A stretch of DNA of 64,000 bases from Pseudeuparius sepicola (GCA_963920635.1 OY987300.1:56255415-56319414), one strand, 5' to 3'; numbered from the stretch's first letter, positions 46,175 to 59,385 are shown. Numbers and translations: made by a program. The notes: generated by a model from the letters alone, not told the origin.

Positions 46175-46226
46175 GCTCTGGTAGCTTAGTTAGTTAAGTG
46201 CCACGGTCCTAGTAGGAGTCCCCCCG
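46175..46226 (+). repeat. Truncated fourth copy of the tRNA-like module
   Basis: CTCTGGTAGCTTAGTTAGTT and CCTAGTAGGAGTCC match the module at 36422-36493, but the T-arm is missing. Upstream TTAGCCGATGGCACCCG matches the flank of the other copies (CTAGCCGATGGAAACCG), confirming that the repeated unit includes this flank. Confidence 0.65.
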
Positions 46227-49200
46227 TCATTGTAATCCTATAGTTTGTTGCGCCAGAATTAATATACCGAAATCTGTTTGAAAAAATCATGTGGCTTTGA
46301 GTTCTTGTCACGTGGTAACAATGACACCGTTTATATTATTGACGCAAATATAGATCGTCAGAAGTTGTTGAAGAATAAGTTAAATACGAAATAATAACAT
46401 CCAGGGGTACTAAAGTTTCACCACCAACAAAACCTCGTGATTTCTTGGTATAATATCTTAATTCTTCTTGTTGGCTTAGAGCAGTTGTCAAAGGTGATGA
46501 CCAGCACCAAAAACTCAATCGGTTGAATCAGCCAGAGGCGAGAGAAAAGCCAATTTGCTACTTGTTGGATCGTCTATTCCATCCATCAGTTTTGATATAT
46601 ACATATGTTGGAAAGGGAGCTATATAGCCCAGGTCTGACCGTCTTGATTAAAAATATTAGTTTGGTAAAAAGTTCGATTTTTAATATTTCTCTGAACTCT
46701 CATACGTTGGTTGTATTTTTATTTGATTTGACAAACAAACCAAATATCTGTAATATTTTGACTATTTAATTCAATTGGAGTTGTAGTTCCTCTATAACTT
46801 TTTCATTTGTTTTGGTTTTTTCCTATTATAACTACAGGATGCTAAGTTACTTGGAAAATCGGAAAACCATAGGAAATTTGATTATTTTTAATTTTTCAAA
46901 AATGAATCATGTTCTTGTCAACAATAAAAAAAATATATTGGAGCAAAGATGTTGGACAATCCTGCATCATAGAGTATTTTTATCGCACATTTATTTCTAT
47001 AAAGTAATTATTTGACATTGTCACTAAAGAAGGTTGAGTCAAGCATAATTTGTTTATTTGTTTATCTACATACGTTATTATTATTATTACTACATTATTA
47101 TCTAGCAACTGGATTTTTTGTGTGAGCTCTACAGCATAAATACTGTGATTACAGGCAACTTTTGTGATTAAAGGACACTCCTTGCGGATAATATATTTCT
47201 TAGCTATATATATAGTGTGTCCCAAGATAAATGTAATGAGTTGTACAAGGTACAAGACAAATTTTCTAAATGAAATTTGACCATTTGGGGTCCAGGCCTG
47301 CTTGGTTAGAAGCCAATTTCCAGCATATTCTCCGTTTTGAAAATCCCTATCGGCAGTAGCGACTTATTGATTTTGCGTGTAGATAATGTGCTCTTCTGTT
47401 CGGTGTATATAAAAAAATGATTAGGAAAAGTTGTTCACAATTTAAGAACTATCATGCCACATGCCAAATCATACGAAATTTGAAAAATGAACACATTAAA
47501 ATGAATTTTGATAAGAAATATGTCAAGGTAGATCATTATGTGTTCCATGCGACTAGTGGGCGGAGGCACGGAGAACAGAGATATTAATTAATTCAACAAA
47601 TATAATATAAATTTAGAAAACAATACACTATTAAATGCAAAATTTAATTTTGAACAACTGTCTCTTGGCTTTTTCAGGCATCCTTTACGGCTATATGTAT
47701 ATGTCTATACTTTCACTTTTCGGTTAATTGTTAATTCGCAAAGAAAAATGATTTAAAAATCAACTCAATTTTTTTCCATTACCTATGTAATCGATCAAAA
47801 TTAATTATATCAACCTAACACCCACAACGCTCTGACTCTAATTGGAAAAATACAAGGGATGAAAAGACCTGTAATTCGAGTCTCAAAATTGTAAGGTTTT
47901 TAATTAATGATTTATTTTATTGAAAGTCAGCTTTGTGGTTACCTTTTGCTTTAAAAAATATGAAATATGACTCGCTCAACGTTGTCACGTGCTATTTGTC
48001 AAAAATTTCATTTACAAAATAAAAATGCTATAAATGAGTTTATTTGTTAGAAGTTCAAGAAGTTCTACTTGGAAAAGAAAGAACTTTTTAAATTTTATTT
48101 TAATTATGTGAACCTACCAAATATTAAAGGATTTTATTCTTTGAAATTTTGTAATAATTTTGAGCATTCTGAAAATTTTAAAAACTTGTAACTGCATAGA
48201 ACCTATTTTATATTACTTGCTTTATCATTCTATCCACTTACTAAATATCGATAAGAATATTAAGAATAATATAATATGTGTTTTTCCAAAATTCAGGACT
48301 TTTTACCGGACAATTTAACCTTTAATGTTAGTTTTTGTATTTTATCCGTAAAAGTAGTGAATTCTAGACTGGATTTTTTTTGTGTAAATAAATGTATAGC
48401 TATCCTAAGTGCTTGCCGCTACATCAATTTTGCAACAAACAACAGAATATTAAAGCTTTAATATAATTTTCTTTTGAACATAACATATTCTTATCGGTAT
48501 TTGGCAATAAAAGGTAAAATGATAAAGCTAGTGATATAAAATAGTTTTTAGGCCGTTACAAGTTTTTACAAAATTATTAAAAGATGCCAAAAAAGAAAAT
48601 CTTTTAATAGAGCGTTCAAATTTGGTGTAGACTTAGGTAAAATTGAAAAATAAACAACTTTTTCGAGAGCAGATAGACAGAGTCACACGTAACCATGTTT
48701 GAGCGAATCATTTTTGATATTTTTAAAGGAAAAGGTACCTAAATCCAAAGTTTAATTCCAAAATCAATCATTAAATAAAAATTTTCCAATATGTTGACAA
48801 CTTTTTGGAGGACACTGTATATCCTGCTACAAAAAAAAACAGACTTCCCCTGTATAATGCGGCCGTTATTTTAAATCATATGATCATACTAAATGTGATT
48901 CCGTTGCCATAGAATGTCGAAACAGAAAAAAAATTAAAATTTAGGCTTTTCATATTCATATTTAAAATGTAGGTAGTATGTATAATAAAACAACTGATTT
49001 CTGAACAATTTCTAATGTTATTAAACATATTGAACAAAAATGACGGTGTACTTACACAGAATTTTCCTTCATATTATACACTTGGGACACCTTTCATGGC
49101 AATCAATGTCTTCATTTGAACTCTTGATAAATTAAATGTTTTATCCTTGTATTTCAGAGCAAAATTTTACTTTGCCTTAAAATCCCCTTAAAAGGAAATA

Positions 49201-51989
49201 TCCGGTATTTTCCGCAGACGAAACCTTATAAAGATGTGGAATATAACATCTCCTAAGGACCCAGTAAAAATATTTTGTATATTTTCCCCAGCGTTATGCC
49301 GCATTTTTCTCTTTTTATTCTGACCCTAAAAAAATACCTTTCAGAGTCGGGCAAAGTATATTGCGCCTTAAGCTTTCAACAGTATAAGCCAAAATAATCA
49401 CTACGATATTGTAGAACATTGCGCTGTCAGTGTACCGGTATTTTGACCGTTTTTATTGGAGCTCTCCTCTATCTACAAAAGCCCCTATATTGTACATCAC
49501 TTTATTGCTTTTTGATAACGCTGTTTGGAAGGAGACTCGATATAACAAACTTTCTGCTCTCGCAGAGCTCGTACTTTCGCATTGTGTGCGCTGGTTATTT
49601 TACGAAGGGCAAATAAATTCGAAATGACACGGCATCTTTTGAAATTTATCTGGCAATAAAATTTCGTAGATGTCAACTGCGTATAAATTATTGGTTCTAA
49701 TAGATTGGGTTTTGTTCTTAATTTAGCGGCAGGTAGATTTTATTTCTATGCGGGGCAACCTTCCACTCCCCCGGCATTTTCAATTTTCCTTCTGCGATAA
49801 TTTACGTTCCAAGTACCCTGCAGACACGATAAAAATAAGTTCTTTGTGAGTTGTGAGAATTAAATCTCTATGCCTATATAGGTATATATTTCAAAACAGT
49901 TTAAGTTTATATTCGAATAATTTTATTGAACCCATTTTTTCTGACGTAGTTTCGAATTTTGAGAATCCCTTTGCTAGATGAGACGTGAGACGTCCCCGCA
50001 TTTTTTGAGAACTATTGAATAGGGTTTGGTGATTTTACGAGAATTATTACAATACCTTTTTGTATTTATTTCAACACTTGAATATACAACCTTTTTATGG
50101 AAAATTACTATGCTATGCTTTTCTAAAAAAAAGAGAAAATATCAACTGAGTCTTAGTATAAGCAAAACTAGAGTCTATTTTATGTCACGCATCCCTGATT
50201 CAAAAACACCCTCCTTCTGCAGCCGTTCATTTACAGCCGTCGAAGTAAAAAGTAAGAGTGCTTCTGCACCATAGGCACTCTTTACGGCTGTAGACAAAGC
50301 AGTACATAAATAAGTCATTTTATATTTACGCCGCCGTAACTCAGGAATTTATAAATCAGTCAAAACAAAACGCAATTATTCTCAACATTGTTTCTGTGAT
50401 GTACTCGCGGCGCTCCGTGATTTCATCTCGGGGCGTAAACTTCAAAGTTGCTCGTCGAGAACAATAAGGAAGTCTATTTCGGTGTATTACTTCTATGTAG
50501 TCTATTTCTAACTTAAATACAGCAGTGGATACTGAAGAATTTTTACAAGTTTCGCATACTCGATGCTTGGTCAAAGCTGTAAAAAGATTTTCTTTTGTTC
50601 GCCACGTTTTGGATCAATGTATGAGTATATAGGTACCGATTTGCCATATTCTCATATTATTAGTGGTATTCTATATCACCGAACTGATCATGAATATCAG
50701 GTCGGCTGGAAAGTTGTGGGGAGATATGGAAAGAACAGACGCAGTGATCTTAAAGGTATCTCCAACCTTAAAAACTATTTATTTTTATGATCCACGTTTT
50801 AAGTTTTTTTATCCGGGAATATTGGCACTTTTATCATTTGGCCCATTAAGACTTTTTTGTATGTATGCATTTAACTTGAAGCTCCTGGTTGTGGGCTTAT
50901 TTTTTGCTCAAGAATCTCTAAATGTCCTTTAGTGCAACTAACCTCTTCCCCACATGAAGTGCTTGCTGCTTTGAAAAGATATTAACTAGTTTCTTGCCTC
51001 CGACTTCTTTATTGCTGGTGACTTCTTCAGTACCTATACACATTACAACCAAAGGTTGGCGCATAATTGGCGTTATGATTTAATTAATAACTTTTTCTTC
51101 TTCATAATATAGTTGGGGAGGTGATGGACCAAATATGCAACAGCTTTAGAACGGCTGATATTTTAAAATAATTTCAAGTATCGGTTGTATATCAACAGAC
51201 TACCGTCAGTCCGCCAGTTCTGCTAACAGCTGGCGAAGGGACGGCTCCAAACTTGTAAAAAAAATTATATCGCAACTGTTTTAGAAAATCTAAAAATTAG
51301 TCTGTATGTAGTAATGTAAAATTGTTTTATAAAAGGCTCCTCTGCAAGTTATTCCAGCTTTAAGAGGGACAAAACAATTGGTTTCTATCGTCTTTTTTTA
51401 TAGAACTTTTTTGTAAGTTGGTTTGTTATTTAAAGAGAAAAATTCGAATCCTATAGCACAATCAATTTTTGAAACTATTTACTTCAGATATTTTTTCATT
51501 AAATTAATAGTTTGTCTGGAAAAAATAGTTACTTTTTTGTTCAGTATGCAGGTATTCACACTCACGATTTCGTAAAAACATAGTCGGCGGATGACGAAAA
51601 AAAGTCAAGAATACTTTTTTTCTTAAAATTGATTGGGAAGTTTAGTGAAGGCAAAAAAGATTACTTTTCCAATGGCATAACTTTTTTAATTAAAAACTAT
51701 GGTGGTTGACCTCTGTTTCTCCGGCACTGGTGGAAGTAGATGGGCTAAATTATTTTTAATTTATAGTATTTAATGGGCTTTAAACTGTACCAAATACGGT
51801 TGCCTTAACTGTCTTACTTTAGGAAAAATTAAAGAAAACTTGGACGCCCTGTATAGGGAAAACCGTTAGAATTTATATACATGTTTATAAGAAAAAAATC
51901 TACTTGTTTTGACGTTTTGTATAGATTCTTAAAGTGTTGTCACTAAAAGTTAGACCACCCTGCATGGGCGGTTTTTATATACTCGATTC
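46227..51989. other. Long intergenic A/T-rich stretch with few recognisable features
   Basis: No ORF reads as a known protein. A transposon-like end occurs at 47210 (TAGTGTGTCCCAAG), followed by sequence related to 31976-32160. Balanced-composition patches at 49190-49310 and 49700-49820 and around 50390-50470 carry no transposon signatures and might be conserved, but nothing specific supports a function. Confidence 0.35.
47210..47400 (+). repeat. Element fragment related to 31976-32160
   Basis: TGTGTCCCAAGATAAATG then TGGGGTCCAGGCCTGCTTGG and TAGAAGCCAATTT follow the order seen at 31976-32160. No inverted partner was found. Confidence 0.35.
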
Positions 51990-52464
51990 TTGTCCCCAAA
52001 AAATGCAGTAGTTTGAGATGGCATAGAGAAAGACACCCTTTATATTTTTCTATTGGATCTTTGCACATCAACACTTTGAGTGGTCCTCTTGGCCATTCAA
52101 CTGTTTTGAGGTTGTTCCATGGCAGACTTGACTTGCCAGATGCCTTTAAAATTCCTATTTCGCTCATCTTTGACATACCCCGCAGAATGGAATTTCCTCC
52201 ATGTTGTTCAAATTTGTGTAAGGGTTTTTAAATGATTAACGCTGTTGTGTCAGATTTTAAATAAAAAATCGCCAAATGGCTTTCTCGAAAACCGGGGGTA
52301 TAAAAAAATCGCGGGCGGCCCTGGATTTGCATTTTAAAAATGGTAGGAAGGTCAAAAGAAGCGGCTTTTAAATGCCTTTCAAACAAACAAAAAAGTTTAG
52401 GCGATTATCTCCAAAAACAATGATTTTATGGATTTGTAATATATGTTTGAAAGTAGACACCCTG
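51990..52464 (+). repeat. Half-copy (right arm) of the 2197-3448 foldback family
   Basis: TTTGCACATCAACACTTTGA, GTTCCATGGCAGACTTGACT, GATTAACGCTG, GGCCCTGGATTTGCATTTT and AAGAAGCGG track the right arm 3000-3448 closely. It ends GTAGACACCCTG at 52464, directly against the truncated transposase pseudogene. Confidence 0.8.
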
Positions 52465-53170
52465 TGGTTCCATCTTGTTGGAACCACAACTCTTGATTTT
52501 TCTCCACCTCTGGCTTTAAAATCCACATTAACCGTATCTCCTTTATCGTTTTCGCAAAAGTATATGGTCTAAGACCCTTTCTGCGCTTACACCATATACC
52601 TAACCGTATGCATCTGATGTTCAACAATCACTGGTGGATTTTCGCTGCCCCGCACATCCTGCAGTTTTACTTACTAGCGTTTGCCATTTAGGTGAAACTG
52701 GGCCTCATCGCTCGTTGTGAATAAACTCGTTTTGCGCTTGGAACATTTCTTGAAAACGCCGAGCATATTCAATGCGACTTTATGGATCATTTTGTTTTAC
52801 CTCGTACACCAATAATTCCATCTCATAGGGAAAAAGATGTAATTGCTTAAAATCCTTTGCAAAGACCGCCTCGATACCGCCTTGTCGGCTGGTTGAGGTT
52901 TCGGGATTCTCCTCAATACTTACTGTCTCGCACCCGAGTAATGTTTTCCTCATTTCAAGCTGCAAGACTTCTTCGAAACGCGGAAGATCACGGACAGTCC
53001 CATATTGCCGAAAACGCTCAATCGATAAATTATTGTCGGAGCAGTAAACGCATTTCAATGATTAAAGAAATTACGATATGCTCGTTGTGTCCGAATAATT
53101 GAATGTTGCCTCTCAAAATAAAATTGAACAATTTTTATTCTTTGCTCTGTGCTGTGCTGAGCCCCTTCAT
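52465..53170 (-). pseudogene. Mariner-like transposase pseudogene (DUF4817-type N-terminus, DDE core)
   Basis: Reading leftward from about 53165, pieces in shifting frames appear in the order of the family. First comes an N-terminal helix-turn-helix like DUF4817 (E-Q-R-I-K-I-V-Q-F-Y-F-E, then Q-R-A-Y-R). Next are a second helix-turn-helix (R-F-R-Q-Y-G-T-V-R-D-L-P-R), the linker S-I-E-E-N-P-E-T-S-T and L-H-L-F-P-Y, and the first catalytic Asp in T-S-D-E-A-Q-F-H-L-N-G. Last are S-E-N-P-P and the second catalytic Asp in L-W-F-Q-Q-D-G. Several frameshifts and stops interrupt it. The third acidic residue (SPDL...FLWG region) is missing because the sequence runs into a transposon end at 52464. It is inactive as it stands. 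Confidence 0.9.
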
Positions 53171-54081
53171 CATAAATTCTTTCTTTCTTTCAATGCCAAT
53201 TATGGCATAAAAAAATAAAATATGCTCAAATAAAATTGTTATCCACTAGTTAAACCATAACGTTAATTATGCCTTTTATATCAGCTTCTCTAAAAAGAAC
53301 TCAAAATTCCTGTATAATAACGCATAAAATGTCACTCCTCTTTCTGTTTATTGATCTTACTTTTAGAGAATCGAATTTGTGCCGAATGAGATGTAATCTT
53401 TCATCGCAGTGAAAGAAGAATCAGTAATATGAAATTAATGGCATTTAGGCAGCTTTATCGCACATCTACCTATAAAGACGAGCCACGTTCAACCCCAGGT
53501 TCAACTCATAAATAAAAGAGCAGGCCTGCGTTCAATATGGATACGCGTAATTAAAGGCATAAAAAACGGCTGCCCCGGGACACCGTAATCGGCATATTGA
53601 GAGTCCGGAGCACCCCAACCAATAAATTTCTTTGTATCCTATTGGGCTCCTCCTCAGACGGTTCCTAATTTCATGGTCCAGGACGGGCGCGCCGCGCGCC
53701 TCGGCCCCTTCGCAATTTTCGAACCCCTGTATCTAATTACAGTATTTCTTGCCAAGGCATCGCGATCCACGGAGATTGCCCGGGATGCCCGCCATTACCT
53801 GCCTTTTGTCCGCCTATACACTGAAAAAAAGAAAGCAAAAGACATGATGGTGTAATTCAGAACGCATACTTTAACCCCCAACTGACTCCAATACTTAGGT
53901 CGTTTTAAGAAGTACTATCTCCTGAATATGTATACGTTTTTCTTCCTGGTTAGAGAAAAATACGATTAGCTACGTTTTTCAAACACATAGCCAAGGAAAA
54001 AGAAAATTCGTACGTTACATTTGTACGTACTCAACGATTTAGCAGTTAAATTTTAAGTTTGGGTATTCTACTTACAGTTTT

Positions 54082-54085
<4 letters not shown>
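53171..54085. other. Intergenic DNA with a GC-rich candidate regulatory block
   Basis: 53520-53830 is G/C-richer with ATTAAAGGCATAAAAAACGG, CACCGTAATCGGCATATTG and CCCGCCATTACCTGCC (GCCATTA is a Pho-like core). Its open frame (60 codons) is not recognisable. The flanks are A/T-rich and plain. Confidence 0.3.
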
Positions 54086-54116
<31 letters not shown>

Positions 54117-54190
54117 TCTCACCCTCACAATACTCCAAACTAGGAGTACCCCAGAAGCAACCACATGCTTGTGCGGGGGAAGGGGCAATT
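54086..54190 (-). mobile_element. Possible 3' end of a non-LTR retrotransposon with (TAA)n tail
   Basis: A run of about ten ATA/AAT triplets (54086-54115) abuts the structured sequence GGAGTACCCCAGAAGCAACC...GGGGGAAGGGGCAATT. On the minus strand this reads as an element end followed by an ATT-repeat tail, as in I-type LINEs. No coding portion is present, so this is a tentative call. Confidence 0.35.
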
Positions 54191-54412
54191 ACTATTATTG
54201 TGTCTTCGTTTTATGATTAATTTAGAGCCATTTTCCGTCGCATCTTTGTTGGCCTGAGGCCCCCAAGGCCCCATTTTCTTTTAGTTTTCATTGTTTTCTC
54301 TGTCAAGCTTTTATCAGTTTCTAGAAATTTGCTAGAACTTTTTGATTTGTGCATCTGTCATTCGCCAGGAATATTCTAGAGTAGTCTCCAGGCTTCCATT
54401 TGAATATCTATA

Positions 54413-55154
54413 CAGGGTGGCCGTATTTCAAGTCTATGCGTGGGGATCTTGGTTATCTTAAGAGATACGAGGTCGGTTAAATTGGGGCAAAGTTGCGAAG
54501 TTCTTTCCGCTGCCCAAGTATTTTATTTTTTCCCTAGCAACTTCGCCACAAATACCTATCTGCTTAATAATAAGTAATAAAGTGTTGCATACACTGTACA
54601 CCGCTTCTCATCACTCCATCAGATGCTTGATGCGCTAGGCGCTAGTAGACATGGCGGCATCATAACATAACCCTTAGAAATATTTCAGTCAACGCTTAGA
54701 CGTATTTCTTTCTTACTTAAAAAACGCGAAAAAGACGAAAACGCGCAAAATGGATCGCTGTGTAGACGTTTGCTACGATTTTGTATAATGTTTGATCGTT
54801 AGCAATAAATATTATCGTGTAATTTCAAAATTACGAGAAATGTGTATAAGGGAATTCGAGAAAATTCTTGAGGCAAATAATGCTGCAGCTTGTTATGTGA
54901 GTACGACAATAACAACGCTTACCATTTGTAGAATCAAAACTTACAACACAGATGGAATACATATGAGAGATTAGTTATTTTTTTATTTCTTCATAAATTT
55001 CAACTGAGCGTTCAACAAATTAACATTATACAATGAAATGTGACAACCGCGCTTATCTTTCAACCATGAGCGTCGATTTACTCGGGTGATAATTTTGATT
55101 TACCCCACACGTTTTGACCTTTAGCGAAAAAAAATATTCGCATTCAATCACCCT
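54413..55154. mobile_element. TA-CAGGGTGG element (left end clear, right end tentative)
   Basis: TA-CAGGGTGGCCGTATTTC (54413), then GTGGGGATCTTGG and GATACGAGGTCGGT, resembles the left arm of the 32299-33523 element (GGGGATCTCGG, GATACGAAGTCGGT). A candidate right end TCAATCACCCTG-TA lies at 55154, but the arms do not mirror convincingly. The interior 60-codon ORF (54792-54974) is unassigned. Confidence 0.4.
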
Positions 55155-55634
55155 GTATAATTTTGGTTCAACTGCCAATGGTTAGTCTTATTTCAGAAAT
55201 ACTTTTTTTAAGGATGTATGCTATACTAGGTGTAATTAAATGCTTGATCATATTTTAATGGCTGATTCTACGTCACGCAGATTCTCAAAAAGGCCCACTT
55301 TAACATGTATGTCTTAAAACCCTTCGATTCTAAGAAAAATAATCGTATAATTATTATTGTTATAGCATTTTTCTCCCCCTGTACGGCATGCACCAAGGAT
55401 AGCCATGCAAATAATAATATTAAAATATGTATATATAACCTGTTTATTACATTATTATCAGTAGTATATGGTAACAACATTTTGGCATTTATCTCAAAAA
55501 CGCTTGAAAATCTGAGGCATGCTCAACTGTTTGTATAAAACGAAAACCAAGAGCTGCATGTTAAATTTTTACAAAATGGCTTAATCGTGTTACTGCATTT
55601 TAAAATAATTAATATATTTTTTAATAACTTTCAA
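55155..55634. other. Intergenic spacer
   Basis: A/T-rich sequence with overlapping ORFs on both strands (55268-55538) that show no domain. Confidence 0.4.
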
Positions 55635-56170
55635 CATCCTGTATCTTGAAAGCGAAGCATTTTCGGACACAAGTTAATATGAACTTTTTTGTCAATTTGT
55701 GACGTAGAAACCTCCATTAAAATACGGCAAAGCATTTTAGTTACTCCCCGTAGATATCAGTTTTGGTTATTGTATAGTATTGGACCGAGAATAGTTTCAG
55801 ATCTATGTACAGAAAGTGTTTCACCTGCCATTTAAAATGTGCTTTTTTAATAATCCATCAAATTTTTTTATTTAACCTCTCCACAAGGTATATATTTCAA
55901 TACACTAATAATTGTTCCTATATTCAAAAAAGTGTTATAACAGAAAAGTGAAACCTTATATATCTATAATAGCTCCCATAATCTTCTGGTGGACTGATTG
56001 TTTCCTTTCATTTTCCCAAATAATTTAAAATTTCTGATTTATCATTTATAACACGGATTCGGATAAGTTTCATGAAAATGCCAAATCAAGTAGGTACCTA
56101 TATATTTGGGTGCCGTAGTTCAATAATGTCTTTAAAAAATATGCTTCCCTTAAAAGATACAGGATGTTAA
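55635..56170. repeat. Foldback element with ACATCCTGTATCTT ends
   Basis: ACATCCTGTATCTTGAAAGC (about 55634) is mirrored by AAAAGATACAGGATGTT (about 56152), with GAAGCATTTT against AAAATATGCTTC just inside. The remaining interior is not symmetrical. Confidence 0.65.
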
Positions 56171-57772
56171 AATTGAAATTTATCTATTATAGAGTGTCTG
56201 TGAACATAGGGGTCATTTCGATTTACCTTTTTTGCGCAACATTTTTTAGTTGTTTATTTTGTTTGTTAAAAATAATAATAAATAACATATATTTCACAAA
56301 CATGCTAGAAACTCACTTGTTAATTGATGTTTAGCTGTTTCAGATAGGTATGTACGTCATGACAGGTCCATTGGCGTAGGTAAAAAATAGGGTGGGACAA
56401 AATAACCCCTCATTCCTGTTTGTTTATAAACATGCCAATTTCAAAGTAAACATACATAAACATAAAAAAATGACAAAATTGTCGCTAAAAATCAATTTTA
56501 AAATTTCAACATTAACACCCTGTATCTATTAATTATTGTGAGTGAATTAGGCAAGTGGAATAAAAATCTAAGGTTAAATTTAGACTAAAAAGAGAGCACA
56601 AATTCTGATTTGACACTGACGAGAACAAAAACATCAGTGAATTTCTTAAAGCCGAAGCCTATAACAATGCCGTCTATATTTGGCATTGGCGAGAGAATTT
56701 ATGTTATATTCTATACGCTATGGCACAGATAACTATGGTATAGACGGTGTAGTTGATCCCTTTTCGCCACGCATATATTACTTGCCAAGTCCCGGCTCGC
56801 CATTTTTCTCCTTTAATAATTAGAAAAACCCCACGAGGCTGTAGGTATCGAATCTGGCATTGCCACGTTTGTTTCCGCCCACTAGAAACGCCGTCAGAAT
56901 ATATTACCCGAATGACCACACACAAACCCGGTATATGGTGTACCAAACTAAACTTATCTCTAATACGTTAACAGGGGATAATTCGTTTTAGTGGTTTGCA
57001 AGTATATGCTCTTATTTTGTCAATATTGCAATGGTGCGAAACGATAAATTTATGAAAATCTCCGCCTGGAGGGTGGCTATGAGTGGGGAGACTCCTGACA
57101 GAGTTATAAAACATCCTATAAGACTGCCAACTGCATTTGACAGCCAAAATGGAATTTGCGAGTCCCAAATGCCGAAGCCAATCTCGGGAGCACTGTGAAT
57201 AGGGAGTGTGGAAATTGAGATTTATTAAAATTCCATAAAATATAGAAATATATTCCCACAGCGGTAGCACGTTGAAGTTGAAATTGTTTTCGTCTGCTTG
57301 GTTGTATACCTACTTATCAAAAGAATATCAATTATTGCGATACTCGAAAACACCTGTTACTCATACGAAATTTATTGCACAAACGACTAATACAATATAT
57401 TTATTATTTATTTCTGTATAAAACTGAGATTCTGTAAAACTGAAAAGCCTTCTCGAATTGTAGCTACATTTTTCAGCGACAGTTTGCTTGGCTCACAATT
57501 TAAAACCTTTTGAAGCGGTAACGTTCACAAAAGGATTCTGAAGGCATGGCTGCCAGCATACCAAATATATCACATTGCTTTTTCTCGGAATAAAAAGGTA
57601 AACTCGGGGTCCATAATAATTACTTTTACCTGGCCGCGTGAAGTTTTTGTTTTATTTAGCCTTTAAATTTTATTGGGAATTTGAATGATTTAATTGTTTT
57701 TCATTTTAGAATTGCCAGGTAATCCTGACTTACTCGGAAAGTATCTTACAATAAATGGTATGCAGTGGCGTA
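56171..57772. other. Intergenic DNA, partly balanced composition
   Basis: 56640-57280 is less A/T-biased than its surroundings and lacks transposon ends (TGCCGTCTATATTTGGCATTGG region, GGAGGGTGGCTATGAGTGGG). ORFs on both strands are short and unassigned. Possible regulatory DNA, unsupported beyond composition. Confidence 0.3.
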
Positions 57773-58024
57773 GCTAGGTGGGGGCGAGGAGGCGATCCCC
57801 CCCCCCCGCCCTCTTAGTCAGAGAGCCCCTGCCCTGCCGCCCTGCGCCGATCTGGCCCACTGCCCGCTGCCCCGCTCCCCGCAGTCCCCCCCCTGAATGT
57901 TTTTTTGTAACACGCTTTTAAAACGAGCTAAAAAGTATAAAATATTATAAAATCGGACTAAAAAATTTAAAATAATTTCTCCTGGGCCCATAAAGATGAT
58001 GCACGTGAAATATAGGTAATAATA

Positions 58025-58770
58025 CAGGGCCGTAGCCAGACAGAAACTTCAGGCAGGGCAAACGACTTTCCTGTCAGGGCAGTACACATTTGACAAGCGA
58101 GAGATAGGTATGGGCGTTACTTTGTCGGTGAGAAGAGGAGGGGAGGGGGTAAAAAAAATCGAATTCAACTTTCGATATTAAAAATCGCGCCGCAGGCGAA
58201 AATTCGTGAAATTTTCAAGGTAAAATATAATGTGAAGATACTCTTTTTTAAGTTTTTTAAGTCGTAGGTAATTTTTTTTGCTAATTATGCGGGCCCATAA
58301 TGATTTGTGCAGTAAGCAAGAATACTTTTCCTTTGACTGACAAAAATCTAGCAATAATCATCAATAACAAAACTGAACACCGCCTTTTGTGATGTGGAAG
58401 TAAAAATAAAAGTTAGTGCTCATAGTGGCCTATAAATTATCATATTTTTTCAAAAAGCAACATTATGTCTATAATTTTTGCAAAAATTTATTTAATAAAA
58501 ATAGTACTTAGAGGTGTCTGCTCACTAAAATGCGCCGCAGGCAATTTTTTTTAGAAAAGTTAAGGACATATTCCGTTTAAATTATAAGTATAATAAATTA
58601 AAAAATCATCATGTTGTCTTTTTTCGTAGTTTTTTTTTCTCAATGCAGCAGCGCCTTATCTACGGCCCTGGTGAGGTGACCGGTAAGCTTGTAGCTCAGG
58701 CAGGGCAAATATTCTGCCAGGCAAGGCAACGCCCTGCCTGCCCCCCCCCCCCCCCCTGGCTACGGCCCTG
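58025..58770. mobile_element. hAT-like MITE with perfect 8-bp target duplication
   Basis: The ends CAGGGCCGTAGCCAG and CTGGCTACGGCCCTG are inverted, and the flanks TAATAATA (58017-58024 and 58771-58778) are identical. The 746-base interior repeats CAGGCAGGGCAAA-type sequence near both ends and has a poly-C tract next to the right end. No transposase is encoded. Confidence 0.92.
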
Positions 58771-59024
58771 TAATAATAACGAGTGTAGAAAAGTAGCTGC
58801 CATTGGAAAACATTATTTACAGTGCGATAGGTATTGTTAGTGACTTTAGTGCGCGTGCATCAATAATTATTATTATCATGTATATGCGCCCCACGTTTTT
58901 TTAGTAGGTACCTACGTTTTTTTAAAAACGTATTATATTAAAAAGTAAATTTAATTTTGTTTTTTTATACGTCACCAGGTGTAACTTTTATTTTGTGCCA
59001 ATAGTTATTTACATTGCCAGATGC

Positions 59025-59105
59025 GTAAGTGCACTTTTTTGGCCGCTCGCGTTGCCTCGGTCATTAAAAGTACCTCCGAGGCCAAAAAAGAGCTTACGCA
59101 TCGTG
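59025..59105. repeat. Short palindrome
   Basis: AGATGCGTAAGTGCACTTTTTTGGCC is loosely mirrored by GGCCAAAAAAGAGCTTACGCATCG, with CCTCGG / CCGAGG inside. The CCGAGG and short AAAAAAG-flanked stem recall the palindrome at 3521-3652. Confidence 0.65.
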
Positions 59106-59296
59106 CAATGTAAGTATTACATTTTTTCTGCTACCGAAAATTTCAAGTCATAGGTACTTTGAATAAAACTCTAAATACATATGGAGTAGATTGTGAGTAA
59201 TAATGATCTTCAAAATAACCTTTGTTCAATTACTAAAAATGGTAATCAGTGATAAATATAAGAGGCAGAATGCAGCGATAATAAAAAATAAATAAA

Positions 59297-59385
59297 AAAT
59301 GTTGAGCTTTGAATGGGATTTGAACCATGGATCTACGAATTACTAATCGCGTACTCTTACCCCACCGGTACGGCGGTGCTTGTCA
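59297..59385 (-). repeat. tRNA-like (SINE head) module, different from the 36422 family
   Basis: On the minus strand a GGTTCAAATCC B-box and a GGGGTAAGAGTACGCG A-box region are spaced as in tRNA genes, with A/T-rich sequence downstream. T-stem pairing is imperfect, so it is probably a tRNA-derived SINE or pseudogene rather than a working tRNA. Confidence 0.5.

Noticed and set aside
54086..55160. Complete LINE retrotransposon
   Set aside because: Only a tail-like microsatellite and short end are visible; no reverse transcriptase motif was found.
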